Assembly: GCA_964019155.1 (NCBI GenBank)
Contig: OZ025244.1
Location: forward strand, 48,303,969 to 48,367,968
Direction of reading: 5' to 3'
From: Osedax fenrisi
Taxonomy: Eukaryota > Annelida > Polychaeta > Sabellida > Siboglinidae
Length of the DNA: 64,000 nucleotides
The notes under the pieces were generated by a model. The model was not told where the DNA came from. It saw only the letters and a program-made list of their open reading frames with translations, and did no database searches. Made by a program: the position numbers and the translations under genes. Below, piece by piece: positions 25,324 through 38,173 of the stretch (position 1 is the first letter of the stretch; every line of letters begins with the position of its first letter).

Positions 25324-25520
25324 CCTGATATTATTAACAGATCAGATATCATCTGCAGTAAAGGCAATGTTACTCTATAGGTTATCCGTACTCGGACATA
25401 TTGATAATATCGGCTGAAGATGAATTACTACATGAATTGTGGTAGAAATCTGGTTGCCTGGGCTGGCGTACTATTTCTGGTTCATCAACATAGCAGAACA
25501 ATTAACAGATTACTATTATA
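25324..25520 (+). repeat. Dispersed repeat D, copy 1
   Basis: Shared blocks with 27578-27815 in the same order: CCTGATAT, AGATATCA, CTGCAGTAAAGG, GATGAATTACTA, CATGAATTGTGGTA, GGTTGCCTGGGCTGGCG and CATCAACATAGCAG. Both copies end at a (TA)n tract, suggesting a retroposed or microsatellite-associated family. No polymerase III boxes are convincing. Confidence 0.7.
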
Positions 25521-25521
25521 T

Positions 25522-25557
<36 letters not shown>

Positions 25558-26029
25558 TGTAATAAAATATTATTAGTAACACATTTACCATATAAAAATA
25601 TGTAAATATAATCTACTAATTATATAAATATAATGTTTATTTTACTATAGGCTACACACTATTATATATGAATGTGGTATACCATATATAATAATTATTT
25701 ATAATGTAGGCTTATAATTCATATACCATTTACAACGAGTTTTCAAATGTATATGTATATATGTATTATGTATACATAATGTATACATATCATATGTAAC
25801 ATATGGGCATATATTGAAAAAGACTAAATAAACTAATAGCACACTAATCTGTATATAAATATATATTTAATTTAAAACTCTATTTAACATACAATATTGT
25901 ACAACATTTATTTGACCCAAATAATAGACACATGTATACTAGCTATAGCTGCTTTTATTGCTAGTAATAAAAGTAGACTATTCCTGGAAATTATTATTAT
26001 TATTATGTTGGCATTATAGTGGGTATATA

Positions 26030-26108
26030 TCATATATCGTTATATGATAATATAAATATGCTATTTTAATGTATTTTACACAATTCATATATCATAGTGG
26101 TTATTATA

Positions 26109-26160
<52 letters not shown>

Positions 26161-26242
26161 TTATATATATATCGTATATGATAATATAAATATGCCATTT
26201 TAATGTATTTTACACAATTAATATATCATAGTGGTTATTATA

Positions 26243-26278
<36 letters not shown>

Positions 26279-26360
26279 TTATATATATATCGTATATGAT
26301 AATATAAATATGCCATTTTAATGTAGTTTACACAATTCATATATCGTGATGGTTATTATG
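26030..26360. repeat. Three tandem units of 117-133 bp
   Basis: Each unit contains GATAATATAAATATG, CATTTTAATGTA, ACACAATT and CATAGTGGTTATTATAAATA, and ends in a (TA)n tract of variable length followed by CGTTATATATAT. Confidence 0.9.
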
Positions 26361-26426
26361 AGTCATCAATATTCTTATAAAGATATATAGACTATATAAT
26401 ATAGTAGGAACTTAGTTTAATTTGTA

Positions 26427-27026
26427 GGGGAGGGAAGGGAGTAGTGGCCGATAATTAATATGCCTCAGAAGATTTCTAATATATCGATAAATACTGAATT
26501 GTAGGCATTTTCTTTTTTTGAATTAACTAGAAATCATATAGTACTAGAATATTGTGATTTTACTTTTATATATATAGTGTTTAACCTAATAATATAAACG
26601 TTTGATTAGGCATTTAAAAAAAGCACTAAAATAAGGCAAGTCCGTAGTAGTGGCCGCTAGTACCAGAAAATGCGATAGGTGTCTCGTAATGTATTCGATT
26701 TATATTTTCTTAATTATGTAATATTATATAATTATATTTATGATGCATACACACCTTATTTGATTCAATTATTTAATTATATATGCACATACTCTTAAAT
26801 AAGCATAAATATATATAATCATGTTTTTCTCAAAATTTGACAAAAAATGATTGTGTAATAAATTAGAATAATTACTTAATTATTATTTTTTTAAATGTAC
26901 TATATATTATAGATATTTTGATTATCTAAATATAGTATATAGAACTTTTTATCCTATCAAGCACCATTTAAGCGTTAATTAAAACGGCCACTACTCCGTC
27001 CTCGGCCACTACCCCCTTCCCTCCCC
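26427..27026. mobile_element. 600-bp TA-flanked TIR element, GGGGAGGGAAGGG family
   Basis: Left end GGGGAGGGAAGGGAGTAGTG and the reverse complement of the right end, GGGGAGGGAAGGGGGTAGTG, are inverted. Both continue into GCCGA. TA flanks each end (26425-26426, 27027-27028). Inner inverted words, CCGTAGTAGTGGCCG at 26641 and CGGCCACTACTCCG at 26985, repeat the terminal motif. No coding sequence. It resembles the 8266-9242 element in its GGGGA start, TA target and repeated subterminal word. Confidence 0.85.
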
Positions 27027-27577
27027 TAATTGTTATAAAATAAACAATCGTATATTTTTTAGATTTACATAAATAAAATATAATAATTATGTTATTAAGC
27101 TAGTGTGTTCATAAATTGAAATATTAACAATTGTTAAATCGCTAAATATGGTTACGTAACGAACTTATTACATAACACAATGGTATAATATTGGTGTGAA
27201 AGTCGTCAACACAAAAGTATATACTATTCAGCTATAGGGTTACTGTTAGGAGATGTGTGTCTCTTATGTAAAGATGTCGATATATCGGGACTAGACGTGT
27301 ATTACGTCGGATACGACAACAGATTCGAAACATACAATACACATCATATACATTAACACTGACATTTACATAAAACACATTATTACATTGGAAAGTTAAC
27401 AAATTAAACCTATTTATCATATGAACATAATACATTTATTAGCATAGTATCAAATTTATGATAACTTAAGTGAACATTCTTATTTCTATTAATATTATAA
27501 TTATATATATAATAATAATTATTATAATACTAATAATCAGATTCAGTTGATATATATAAGTACAATATTACTAAAGA

Positions 27578-27815
27578 TATACCTGATATATCAACTGATA
27601 AGATATCACCTGCAGTAAAGGAGGCACTGTTACCCTGTGGACATATGGACAAGATCGGTTGCAGATGAATTACTAGGTCCTGACCATGAATTGTGGTATA
27701 CCATATGACTATATAGTCATCTCGGTTGTCTGGGCTGGCGAACTATTGCTGACTCATCAACTGACTCATCAGCTGACTCATCAACATAGCAGCACACGTA
27801 ACATCAGATTAGTAC
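27578..27815 (+). repeat. Dispersed repeat D, copy 2
   Basis: The copy matches 25324-25520 block by block and adds a tandem tripling of TGACTCATCAAC near 27760-27790 and an extra TGGTATACCATATGACTATA insertion. It ends in a (TA)n tract. Confidence 0.7.
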
Positions 27816-27865
<50 letters not shown>

Positions 27866-28269
27866 ATATATTATATATTATATATTATATATTATACATA
27901 ACATGTTATCACTAATAAGAATTAGCGATTATCTATAGATATTATCGGATATTTTATTATATTTGGTACACCATTGAGTGGTTTAACATTTATTAAAAAT
28001 CAAATTAACATTAGAATTAATAGTAATGTGCTTATCAACAATATTAATATTGTTAAATACATCGAAAAGTTTACTAATTATCCTAATTATAATTAATAAA
28101 TAATTTTATAAATTACTATATTTTATATTCGGTGGAAATATAAAATTACATCTCTATAGATATATATATATATATATATATAGTATACTGATATTTTAAA
28201 TAATAATTAATTCATTCTGAAAATTATATAAATAAATTATAATTTTAATATCAAAGTTCAAATATGAAA

Positions 28270-28295
28270 GCAATTATTAATATATACATATAAGT

Positions 28296-28350
<55 letters not shown>

Positions 28351-28425
28351 TACAAATTATAATTAATTAATATTAAAAATTAAAATACTTACAATTATAT
28401 ATTTATAATAATATTATTAAAATAA
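28270..28425. repeat. Direct repeat E, copy 1
   Basis: An AT-rich segment of about 150 bp (TATACATATAAGTTCACT, a (TA)n run, TATTACAAATTATAATTAAT) recurs almost unchanged at 29094-29237. The two are about 820 bp apart in the same orientation. Confidence 0.85.
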
Positions 28426-29061
28426 TGCCTAAGTTAGCTAATTAATATGTTAATGAAATTGATACACACATGTGTATTCATATGTGTATACACGTACATA
28501 TACGTATATATATATATATATATATATATATACGTACATACACGTATATATATACATGTATATATCATACATGTAACATATGTGTACTAATGTAGTCCTC
28601 GTATAAGGCAGTTTCCTCGTACAAGAACCTCCTAATAACGATGTATATTGTACAATATCTTATTATATAATGAACCAATTTAAATAAATAACGACAACTT
28701 ATTACTTAGTTATAAGGCTACAATTTATCATAAATGGTTTAACAACATATGTCCAGACTAATGAATAAAGTATTTGTTTAGTTAAACATTATAGTCACAA
28801 ATAACTTGTAAAATTATTATTTTATAATATTATTATATATTTATAATCTATATATATATATATATATAGATTTAGAAAAGTTTATTTTCTATTTAATTAT
28901 GTCAATTATAAATGGAGTATATGTTTATAAGAAAAAAGTACATGATAAATTAATAATAATTAACTAATACAATCTAATACAAATTATTGTTAAGAACAAA
29001 TTGAATTTTAGAATAATAATTAATTAATTATGTTAAAAGAACGTTTTTTTAATTACATTAT

Positions 29062-29093
<32 letters not shown>

Positions 29094-29098
<5 letters not shown>

Positions 29099-29117
29099 TT
29101 AATATATACATATAAGT

Positions 29118-29162
<45 letters not shown>

Positions 29163-29237
29163 TACAAATTATAATTAATTAATATTAAAAATTAAAATAC
29201 TTACAATTATATATTTATAATAATATTATTAAAATAT
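29094..29237. repeat. Direct repeat E, copy 2
   Basis: This is the second copy of the segment at 28270-28425. A neighbouring block, TTTTAATTACATTATTATAT plus (TA)n, is also doubled at 29050 and 29248, so a small cluster of direct duplications sits here. Confidence 0.85.
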
Positions 29238-29261
29238 GAAATGGATTTTTAATTACATTAT

Positions 29262-29304
<43 letters not shown>

Positions 29305-29464
29305 GTAGAATACGTAACATAATTTTACATATTATAGAAAATTATTTTTCCAAGTTATATATTCCCACCTATAGGTTAAACCTAAAATACTAATATTAAA
29401 AAGTAAGTACTTATTTTGAAATTGTCTAAATAATATGTAAATTTTTGTAAATCTTCTGTTATAA

Positions 29465-29631
29465 CTAATACATTTTTATAGTTATAACTATAAAGGTATA
29501 CGGTATACCTTTAAATTTCGTGTTCATTTTTTTCGTTCTTGTACTTGTACTAATTATACTTGACTTAAATCGCTGAGGATTCAGTATGTAGTCAATTTGG
29601 TTATGTGTTGATCCATTCGGAGAATGCCATG
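29465..29631 (-). mobile_element. LINE endonuclease fragment, 3' of the transposon insertion
   Basis: The - strand frame reads WHSPNGSTHNQIDYIL, the late EEP motif with catalytic Asp of LINE endonucleases, then PQRFKSS. It is the continuation of the endonuclease at 32596-33510. Element C (29632-32595) separates the two pieces. With the 2-bp duplication removed, the codons for Ile-Thr-Thr run directly into Trp-His-Ser-Pro. Confidence 0.85.
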
Positions 29632-32007
29632 CACTGTTAGAAATAAATGGTATAACATTGATTAAAAAATGGTATAACCTCGTGGCGCCCTGGTATACCA
29701 TTTACGGTATAACTAATTAAAAAATTTATACCATATTTTATAAAAAGTTATACCATATTTGATATAAAGTTATACCATAGTTTATACCATATATTATATA
29801 AAGTTATACCATATTTTATAAAAAGTTATACCATATTTGATATAAAGTTATACCATAATTTATACCATATATTATATAAAGTTATACCATAATTTATAAA
29901 AAAGTTATACCATATTTGATATAAAGTTATACCATAATTTATTAAAATTTATACCATATATTATATAAAGTTATACCATAATTTATTAAAAGTTATACTA
30001 TATTTTATTTAAAGTTATACCATAATTTATTAAAATGTATATTATATAAAGTTATATCATAATTTATTAAAAGTTATACTATATTTTATTTAAATGTATA
30101 TCAGTGTTTATAATAACTTACTATTCTATATTATTAATTTATATATGGAATCGACATTTATAATGATAATTTATTTTCTAAAAACTACATATTTTGGTGT
30201 AACAATATTGTTTATTAACAGATACATTTTTAAATAAATAACGTGATACAAAATTACATAAACAATTAATGTTTGTAGGACATGTTACGTGAAACAAATA
30301 AAATTAACAATACCACTTAATAAAATACGAAATAAATTATTTTGAACGAAAACCAAACAATTATCGACACACATAATAAGCATCCTCTTTTCTGATATAT
30401 GCATATATCCATGTATCCATGGAGTCATTATTTACTGCAATTAAAATTCAAATATTTATATAAGTTATATATATATATAGTATACTAGAGTATGAATAAT
30501 AATATTGTATATTATATAATAGTATAAATATGTATCTTATAAGAAACTTTATACAGTTAATATCATATATGATAATACTATATAAAGTATACTTTATAAT
30601 TATATACTTTATATACGTTAGAATTGTAATTAGAAAAATCCAATATATTATATTAATTACTGCAGTTATATATATAATAGAGTATACTATACTTTTGAAT
30701 TAGCATATGAAAAATCATAAAATAACTATAATATTAAATCTATAGTTATTAATTAATTATTAAGTAACCTTGTCTTTATTTTCATTGTAAATTCATTTTT
30801 CAATAATTCGCAAACTCCCATCATAAAATATATGATTCCCGCATCTATTTTAAGAAATATTATATTATATATTTAATTATACACTTTATAATCTATATTT
30901 GATTAAGGAAAGAATGATATTGATAATATTTGTACAACAGTTAACATTATTTATATATACCTATTAGTAATATTATTTAAATTTAATTACATTGTGAACT
31001 AAAAATAAAATAAATAATTGACCATATATGGATATATAGTATACTATCCATGGACTAATAAAATATAATTGCATATTTATTTTATATAGATATTTAACTA
31101 ATGTTATTAATTAGATAACTAAATTACCTGTTTGATCAGTTTGCGTAGTAGCGATACCTAGTATATCAATATATTCGTCTATATATTTGTGTATATACGT
31201 TATATGCTTTATCATCCCCATCAACTCACTATTCCTCTCCGGCAGTTTTTCTAATATTTTAAATGAAATTTGAAATTCTGCAAATAATTCTACAGTTTCC
31301 TGCATATTAATGATTGGCATATAGTTATCATAATTTTATAATATATATGTATGTAATAATGTTAATATTCTAATACAGTTTATTAATCAAAGCAAAGACC
31401 TGTTGAACATAATAATAATATAACATAATAATAATTATAATAATAATAATAATAATAGTACCTACCCAATGAGATGCAAACCGAAGAATGATGCAATCTC
31501 ACCGAGTGGAATTTATTCTATAGACAAATAACGAAATATACTTTACAGACGATAACAATATAAAATACCAGAAAAATAAACATTTACATGGCTATGGCTA
31601 TAGACATATATGCATTTAACACAGAGCGAGACACCGAAATCTAGTTTAAAGTTTTATGTTTTATATATCGATTTCTGTTACGTAATGCTAAATGCATTTA
31701 AATGTATATTACATTAATCGATATACCTATCTACAACTTTGACTTTATAACATATATATATATATATATATAATTATATAATTATATTCTAACAATTTAA
31801 TTATATATTATAAATAATATATAAATATATTATAAAATTATATATTATATAAACTTTTATATTATTATATATAATATGATATAATTTGTATATATATATA
31901 TATAATGTAGTATAAATACCTTATGTATATTGTAATGTGTTGAAAAATAGATGCCTCTCATGTTGAGTGTAGAGTGGAAATAGAATATGTTAATAAATAA
32001 AATGGAA

Positions 32008-32062
<55 letters not shown>

Positions 32063-32595
32063 CTCGAATAATTATAAGTATTTGTATATGAAATATAGGA
32101 AATATGTATATGTATACATATTTCCCTATGGGGAATCTATATAGTTTCTGAAAACCAGTTTAATTGCAATTAGAAGCAATACATGCTATGTCTATAATAA
32201 TTTAACACAACAATAAGTAGACTGTTATATTAAGGATATTATGAAGGATACTATTATGAATTATATTCTTATACATTTTATTTTCAATCAAATATAAACT
32301 TAATTTTAAAATGTTATGGTATAACTGGTATTTCCATATTGTATACCATATAATTCATAAAGTTATACCATTATATTTAATAGCTAATGGTATAACTACA
32401 AATTACAAATGTTATACCATATAATTCGTAATCTTATACCATTTAAATTAAGCTATATGGTTTAACTACAAAAATCAAATGTTATACCATATAATATGTG
32501 ATCTTATACCATTTAACGTAATTGTATGGTATAACTCGTATTTCCATATGTTATACCATATATTTCATAATGTTATACCCTTATTTTTAACAGTG
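29632..32595. mobile_element. CACTA-like element C, 2964 bp
   Basis: Termini CACTGTTAGAAATAA and the complement of TTATTTTTAACAGTG are inverted. TG dinucleotides flank both ends (29630-29631, 32596-32597). Dense arrays of GGTATAAC / GTTATACC, roughly 40 in all, fill 29650-30060 on the left and 32320-32580 on the right. The interior from about 30430 to 32060 is also found at 45668-47452. No transposase is visible, so it is non-autonomous. One exon-like segment (31128-31299) is carried inside. Confidence 0.8.
31128..31299 (-). CDS. Candidate exon carried in element C
   Basis: A 172-bp open segment on the - strand is bounded by acceptor ATGCAG and donor GTAATTT. It encodes a charged helical peptide beginning ETVELFAEFQISFKILEK and ending IATTQTDQT. 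The copy at 46456-46627 has the same length and splice borders but two stops. That suggests the reading frame was once real and is kept here. I recognise no domain. It could be a transposon-encoded exon or a captured host exon. The paired region near 30360-30440 might hold a following exon, but this is weak. Confidence 0.4.
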
Positions 32596-33510
32596 TGTGG
32601 TTATTTTAGAATTATTGTGATTTTATAGTGTATTTGCGAGAACAAATTTATGTTTTTAGCAAACTCCAATAATCTATCACCTCGCTATTTTGTTGAACCA
32701 TGGCCAAAGCGACAATTATATATAAACTATAGTTAGGCCATGTAATATGTGCATCTGCTCCTGCTTTTGCATTCCAGTAGCCAAGAATGACTAAAAAGTC
32801 CTTTTTAGTTGTGTTTGATATAGTTTCTTCTATAAATTCGTAAAATACTTCGATTTCTTCATCAGAATATTCTGAAGTCGGTGCATATACCTGTATTATG
32901 GTTATGTTCATTGGATTGGCTTCTATTTGAACGGAAATAATACGGCTGGAAATCATATTATAGTCAAGTAATGAAATAATTAATTATTTCCTGATTAAAA
33001 ATCCTACTCAATGTCGTTTTAGTTTTTCTTATCCACTATACAATAATGTGTGTCCATTATCTGTAGTTTCTTCGCCAGTTCCTAACCATCTTATCTCTGA
33101 CATTCCAAGTACATCCCATCTGTAACGTTCAATTTCTCTAGATAGTTTCTCTAAATTTCCACATCTACTTAGTGTTCTTATATTCCACGTTACTATTGTC
33201 ATTATATTTGATGCTAGTTTTATATTATTTGTTTTGGTTTTATTGGTTAAATCTCCAGTAGCTAACTTTCCACTTCCAACCTGGGATAATACAATGTATT
33301 GCGCGGTCGTTGTTAATCCGAGGCACGGCCGATCCGGCATGTTAGATTTATTGTTGTTGTTGTTCATCATGATTCTTTCTGTAGGCAGATAAGCCAGGTG
33401 GTGCCTGTCTCCTCTCCTGACCCCCTCTTGCAAGTTTAGTCCATTAGTTGAAATGGTTTACCAGGGTGTGGCGCTTGGAGCCAAAGCAAGAGAGTCGGAT
33501 TAAGTGCAGT
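32596..33510 (-). mobile_element. LINE endonuclease, 5' part
   Basis: On the - strand the frame contains TIVTWNIRTLSRCGNLEK, RWDVLGMSEIRWLGTG and GHTLLYSG, then NITIIQVYAPTSEY, DFLVILGYWNAKAG and GDRLLEFAKN. These are EEP-domain motifs of an RTE/CR1-like LINE of the type often misannotated in insects as craniofacial development protein 2. The catalytic GDxNAK motif reads GYWNAK, so an active-site Asp is lost. There are frameshifts. The domain continues at 29631 beyond element C. Confidence 0.88.
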
Positions 33511-33736
33511 GGTATGACAAATATGACCACTTAAAAGTGCAACATCATATTAACAATTTAATTCCAAAACACTTAATCTTACATCCCTATATATATTAAA
33601 TGTAAACCATTGCTATATTCATTATGTTCAACTTTTCCGTCATTTCCGCCATTTCGTTGAACGAGTTGACCAGCGTCTTGTTATGTAATGGCAGCGTGCC
33701 TGTATTCCTGTATAGGGTGCCACCGTCTGGTATAGG

Positions 33737-33955
33737 GGAAAGTCTCCGCGGATTACCGACCTCTAAATGATTATTTGTAATAACTTATTCAATATTAAAT
33801 ATATTTATTTGAAATTTTTTAATTTGGGTAATATTATGGTAATGAAAAATGTGGCTATTTTAAATCGTTGATATAATTATATATACAAGAATACACAGGG
33901 GGTCGGTTACATGTGCCTAATACCGACCCTTTTCTCCTATTGCCGACCCCCTAAA
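33737..33955. mobile_element. Probable TA-flanked TIR element, right end missing
   Basis: A GGGGAAAGTCTCCGCGGATT start preceded by TA resembles the ends at 8266 and 26427. ACCGACC words recur: one after the start and three near 33900-33950 (GGGTCGG, ACCGACCC, GCCGACCCCC). The expected right terminus is absent. LINE sequence begins at 34146, so the element may be truncated. Confidence 0.5.
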
Positions 33956-34145
33956 ATAATCGTTGTATAAATAATTGTAGTATTATAATATCCAATAAAA
34001 ATAGTAGATATACATATATATAATTAATTATAACATGCACGCAATTTATTTGTATTGAATTAATGTTTTAGTAGTAATATTAAATTTAAATTTAAATTTA
34101 TAGTAATTATATTAAAATAGTGTATATTATTAGTTACTATTTATT

Positions 34146-36548
34146 TATTGATTGATTGATAATTTATTTAAGCAAATACATAGCCGAAAATATAATCGAA
34201 AGTATAAAGTATAAATATTTGCTAACAATAACATACGTTATAGAAATAAACAAAGAATAATACGAAATTACAAAATTAAAGAAATTAAAACTTTTACAGT
34301 TACCGTAAAAATAAACGAAAAACAATCGAAAGTAGAAATAAATCATATAGTAAAAATAAACGAAAAATGATCAAAATAGAAATAAAAGATAGCGTATAAA
34401 TAATCTAAATTAGAAATAAAATACATTATTTTGTAAGTGGCATCGAAATATTCAATTTCTACTTTAACTTTATAGAATTTTTCTTATCTTTGTACCCTGT
34501 TTTAGTAATACATTATTAGTTATATATTTTAATATTTAAATGTTAAATTTTAAATATATTATAAACAGAACATGTTAAAAATCAAATAAACCAATACTAG
34601 AATAAGACAAATACTAGAATGAAACAAACAAATAATGTAATACTTACCAAAATCTGTAATAATAGTAGGTAGTACTTTATTAATTTTATTTTTTTAATTG
34701 TATAATAAATTTGAAACATATATATATAGAAACAGAACAAGTTACAAATAAAATAAACCAATATAGGTATACAAAAACAGTTAATAACAAAAAATACCAA
34801 TAATATTACGAAACAAACAATATAATATTTATCACTATAATCTAAAATAATAGAAAATTATTAATATTGTAGTTTAGTAATATAATACATTTGAAACATA
34901 TTTACAAAATATATATAAAACAAACATATAATACCGAACAAACAAAAATAAAATAATACTACCCACTTTATCTGTAATAATAATGAATTATTAATTTTAT
35001 ATTATAGTATATTTGAAATATAGATATAAAAAACCCGAATTTTCTATAACAAAAACACATTAAAAAAACCAAAAGAGATAATGCAATAATTAAGATACAA
35101 AATGAAACATAAATCAATATAAAATTATAAATTTCTGTTAAAAAAAAGTTGTTTGTCAAAACAGATTTTGTTTATTTTATTTTTAAAAGATGAAACAGAT
35201 ACAGATTTTATTATATCATTATTTAATGAATTCCATATGTTAACTGATCTATTATTAATTATATTTTTAATTGTATTATCATAATTATGTATTACGTTTA
35301 TTTTTTTACAATTAACTCTAGTTCTACAATTATTCGAAATGTTAAGAATATCAGATATATTTATATCTGTATAATTATTTGAAATTTTAAAAATTGTAGT
35401 TAGATATATTTTTAATCTTCTAAGTTCAAGTGATTCTAATTTCAAATATACCAATCTCTCTATATATGATTTATAATTAATATTTGATGAGTTTTTATAT
35501 CCTACGCATCTTGTAATTAATCGTCTAGTAAATAATCTCTGAACTCTTTCAATGTGGTCTATGAGACTACGAAATTTACTAACCTTTGAAAAAGGTGACC
35601 CAATTATGGATGCATATTCTAAAATTGGTCTGCAATAAATTGTATATGCATTTAATAATGCTCTAGGGGATTTTGTAGTAATGCATCTAAAAATTGAATT
35701 CAGAGAAAAATAAGCTTTTTTACAAATATAATCAATATGTTTATTAAATAAAATGTTATTTTCAAATATTATTACTAAATCTTTATAAAAAGTAACGTTT
35801 TCTAATTGAATATTATTTATAAAATATGTTGATGGAGTTACCTTCCCTAAAATCATAACTTCACATTTTGATGATGAAATATTTAATTGCCATTTATTTG
35901 CCAATTGTGAAAATAAATTTAAATCATTTTGTAAAAGAAATCTTTCACTCTCAGATGCGTAAGAACATCAAAAGCTTTTGCAAAATCAATATATATTATA
36001 TCTACACATTTTGTATTATTCATTATACCAAAAAATTGTAAATTGTAATTCTGTAGATTTTCCACTTATAAAACCATATTGATATTTTGTTAATAAATTA
36101 TTAGATTTTAAATAACAAATTAATTGTTTAGAAATAATACGTTCTAATACTCTACACATTACACATGTTATTGAAATAGGCCTATAGTTGTTTGAATTTG
36201 ATGGTTCACCCTTTTTAAAAATTGGTGTGATTTTTACAAATTGTCGGTATATTACCCGATAATAAAGATGAATTAAAATAATATATAAAGGTCTACATAA
36301 TTCATTAGATAATAATTTTAACATAGAAGATGGTATCCCATCAGTTCCGAAAGTATGTGTAATTTTTAATCTATTTACAAATATTTTAATTATTTCAAGA
36401 TTTAAATCAATATTATCAAATTTTTGTTTAGTTAAATTATAAAATTCGGGTAAATTTCCATTATCATTTTGTTGAATTTAACTAAAATATGAATTTAACG
36501 TATTTGTTTTGTCGAGATCTGAAAATAAAATATTATTATTTGATATAT
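34146..36548 (-). mobile_element. LINE reverse transcriptase with internal deletion
   Basis: On the - strand the order is THTFGTDGIPSSMLKLLS, PIFKKGEPSN, NNYRPISITCVMCRVLER and QYGFISGKST, then DIIYIDFAKAFDVL (motif A). After a jump come ERFLLQNDLNLFSQLANKWQ, SSKCEVMILG, FYKDLVIIFENN and a thumb to 35125. Motifs B and C (GxPQGS and YADD) should lie between motif A and the thumb but are missing: about 30 codons separate them. The copy is therefore catalytically dead by deletion near 35950. A 1-kb 3' untranslated region ends in TTGATTGATTGA repeats, matching the copy at 5602. The lineage is Jockey/I/R1-like. Confidence 0.88.
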
Positions 36549-36554
36549 CAATTA

Positions 36555-38170
36555 GAGGATATACTCCAGATTTATATATATATATACTCCAGATTTTAAA
36601 TTTTGTCTTTTTTGTCCGCTCTGGCTCGGCGGGTAGTATTTCCTAATCGCGTTCCTTATGAAGTTGATGAATTTCGGACGGCTTTTGCTCGTCGGATGGG
36701 GTTGTTTGACGACGCGATGTTCAGCTGATTTCGCGGCGGTTTCCTTGGTTCTGAAAGTCGGCGGTTTTAAACTTTTCGAGGTCGACGGTCGATCGACTGA
36801 TTGCAGTCTTTTGGTAACGACGCTCCGCCAAGTGGAACCACTGATATCTAGAGGTCTGGCGAAAGTATCGGTATTAATGGTGTTAGATAAATAAGGTGTT
36901 ATATTAAACCTCTTCTTCTGTGAGTTGTCCTGTTTATCGACGACCTTCGGGTCTAGTAAAGGTCGCGACTTCTTTTCCATCGCGACACTAGAATTCGCCG
37001 CCGCACGTTCATCTTGGACGATGGGAGTACTGCTTCTGAGGGGTGCGATCATCTCCAGTTCGGTGGCAACGTCTTTTAATCTCTCCGCGATTCCGACGAA
37101 CGCATCGAAACCATCCTTTTCCGTCTTCTTCTTCTTGTCGCTAGCCGCGAGCAGCGTCAGACCCGGTAGTATCTGATCGTTGCGCGGCTTCGGTACTTCG
37201 AAACTGGCGCTTTATCAGCGACGGCATAGGATTTGCCGCATTCGGCGGTTGTTGATCCGGATTGATTAGCGTCAAACCGGGAATGAGTTCCGAGGTGTGA
37301 CGTTGCGGTACACTGTCAGTATATTCATATTGGTATACCAGCTATATATAGCTATATATTACTATATAGTAGATACATATAGTGTGTAGAGTGTATCCTA
37401 TAGGAAGCCGGTAGTTGTATTACGTTCTACAGTATTTTGAGATATATAAGAAAATCACTGAATTCATATCGATCTACAAATTTAGTAAAATAAATATATA
37501 TAATAATATATATTGCATTAGTATATATATATTATTTGAATTAAATTTATTCAAAAATATGTAATATTAATCCCTCAAAAGTAGCATATATATATGCTAA
37601 TTTTAAGGGATGAATATTAAATTTAATATATATATACATATATATAATGTATGTATGTATATATATTTATATATACAAATACAAAAATTATTTTGGTTGG
37701 CCTCACCTTCGTGACATTCTATTTCCTCCGAAATCTGCTTGAAGGTTTTCGTTGTAGTATTCGTAATTCTAGAACCTTCTCATTCCACTACAGTCTCCAG
37801 CGCGAATAGATACGCTTGTTTAGCTCGCCTTTTACATATCCACGACCACGGGTCAGTTCTCCAGTCGGTTTCTTTGTCGACATCCTTCGTTCCGCTGACC
37901 GCTACTCGTTGCCATGGTTTCCGGATACACGACCAGCCTATCTTTCTGATCTTCGAGCGCTTTCACTATGGTCTTAGCGCAGTCCTTGACCGGGGGTTAA
38001 CGCTAACACCCGTTACGCATGGTTAGCGCGGTGTTAGGCTCGCTGACCACTTCACGCTTGACCGCGTACTGAGATTTAGGCCACTCCCCGTACGTTTAGG
38101 CGATATTCCTCCGTACCTAAACCTGCCGACGCCGCCTTAAGCTGATGTATCGCCAGCTGTACGTCCTCCA
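36555..38170 (-). pseudogene. GC-rich broken gene, family not recognised
   Basis: Protein-like frames on the - strand are broken by several frameshifts and stops. In order, they include LYLGVILSVEDVQLAIHQLK, SQYAVKREVVSEPNTAL, AKTIVKALEDQKDRLVVY, DKETDWRTDPWSWICKRRAK and TTTKTFKQISEEIE. After an AT-rich gap (37316-37706) with donor GTGAGG and acceptor GACAG come SELIPGLTLINPDQQPP, ILPGLTLLAASDKKKK, DAFVGIAERLKDVATELE and a Ser/Lys/Pro-rich end. The PGLTL word occurs twice. The AT-rich gap between splice signals argues for a spliced cellular gene. The breaks may be decay or assembly indels. The LINE at 34146-36548 abuts its 3' end. Confidence 0.5.
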
Positions 38171-38173
38171 CGG

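Noticed and set aside
34164..35159. Short hydrophobic - strand frames
   Set aside because: They lie in the LINE 3' untranslated region and are AT-driven, with a matching non-coding copy at 5602-6285.
37739..38026. + strand 95-codon frame
   Set aside because: Antisense to the frames of the unrecognised GC-rich gene, which show better composition and order on the - strand.
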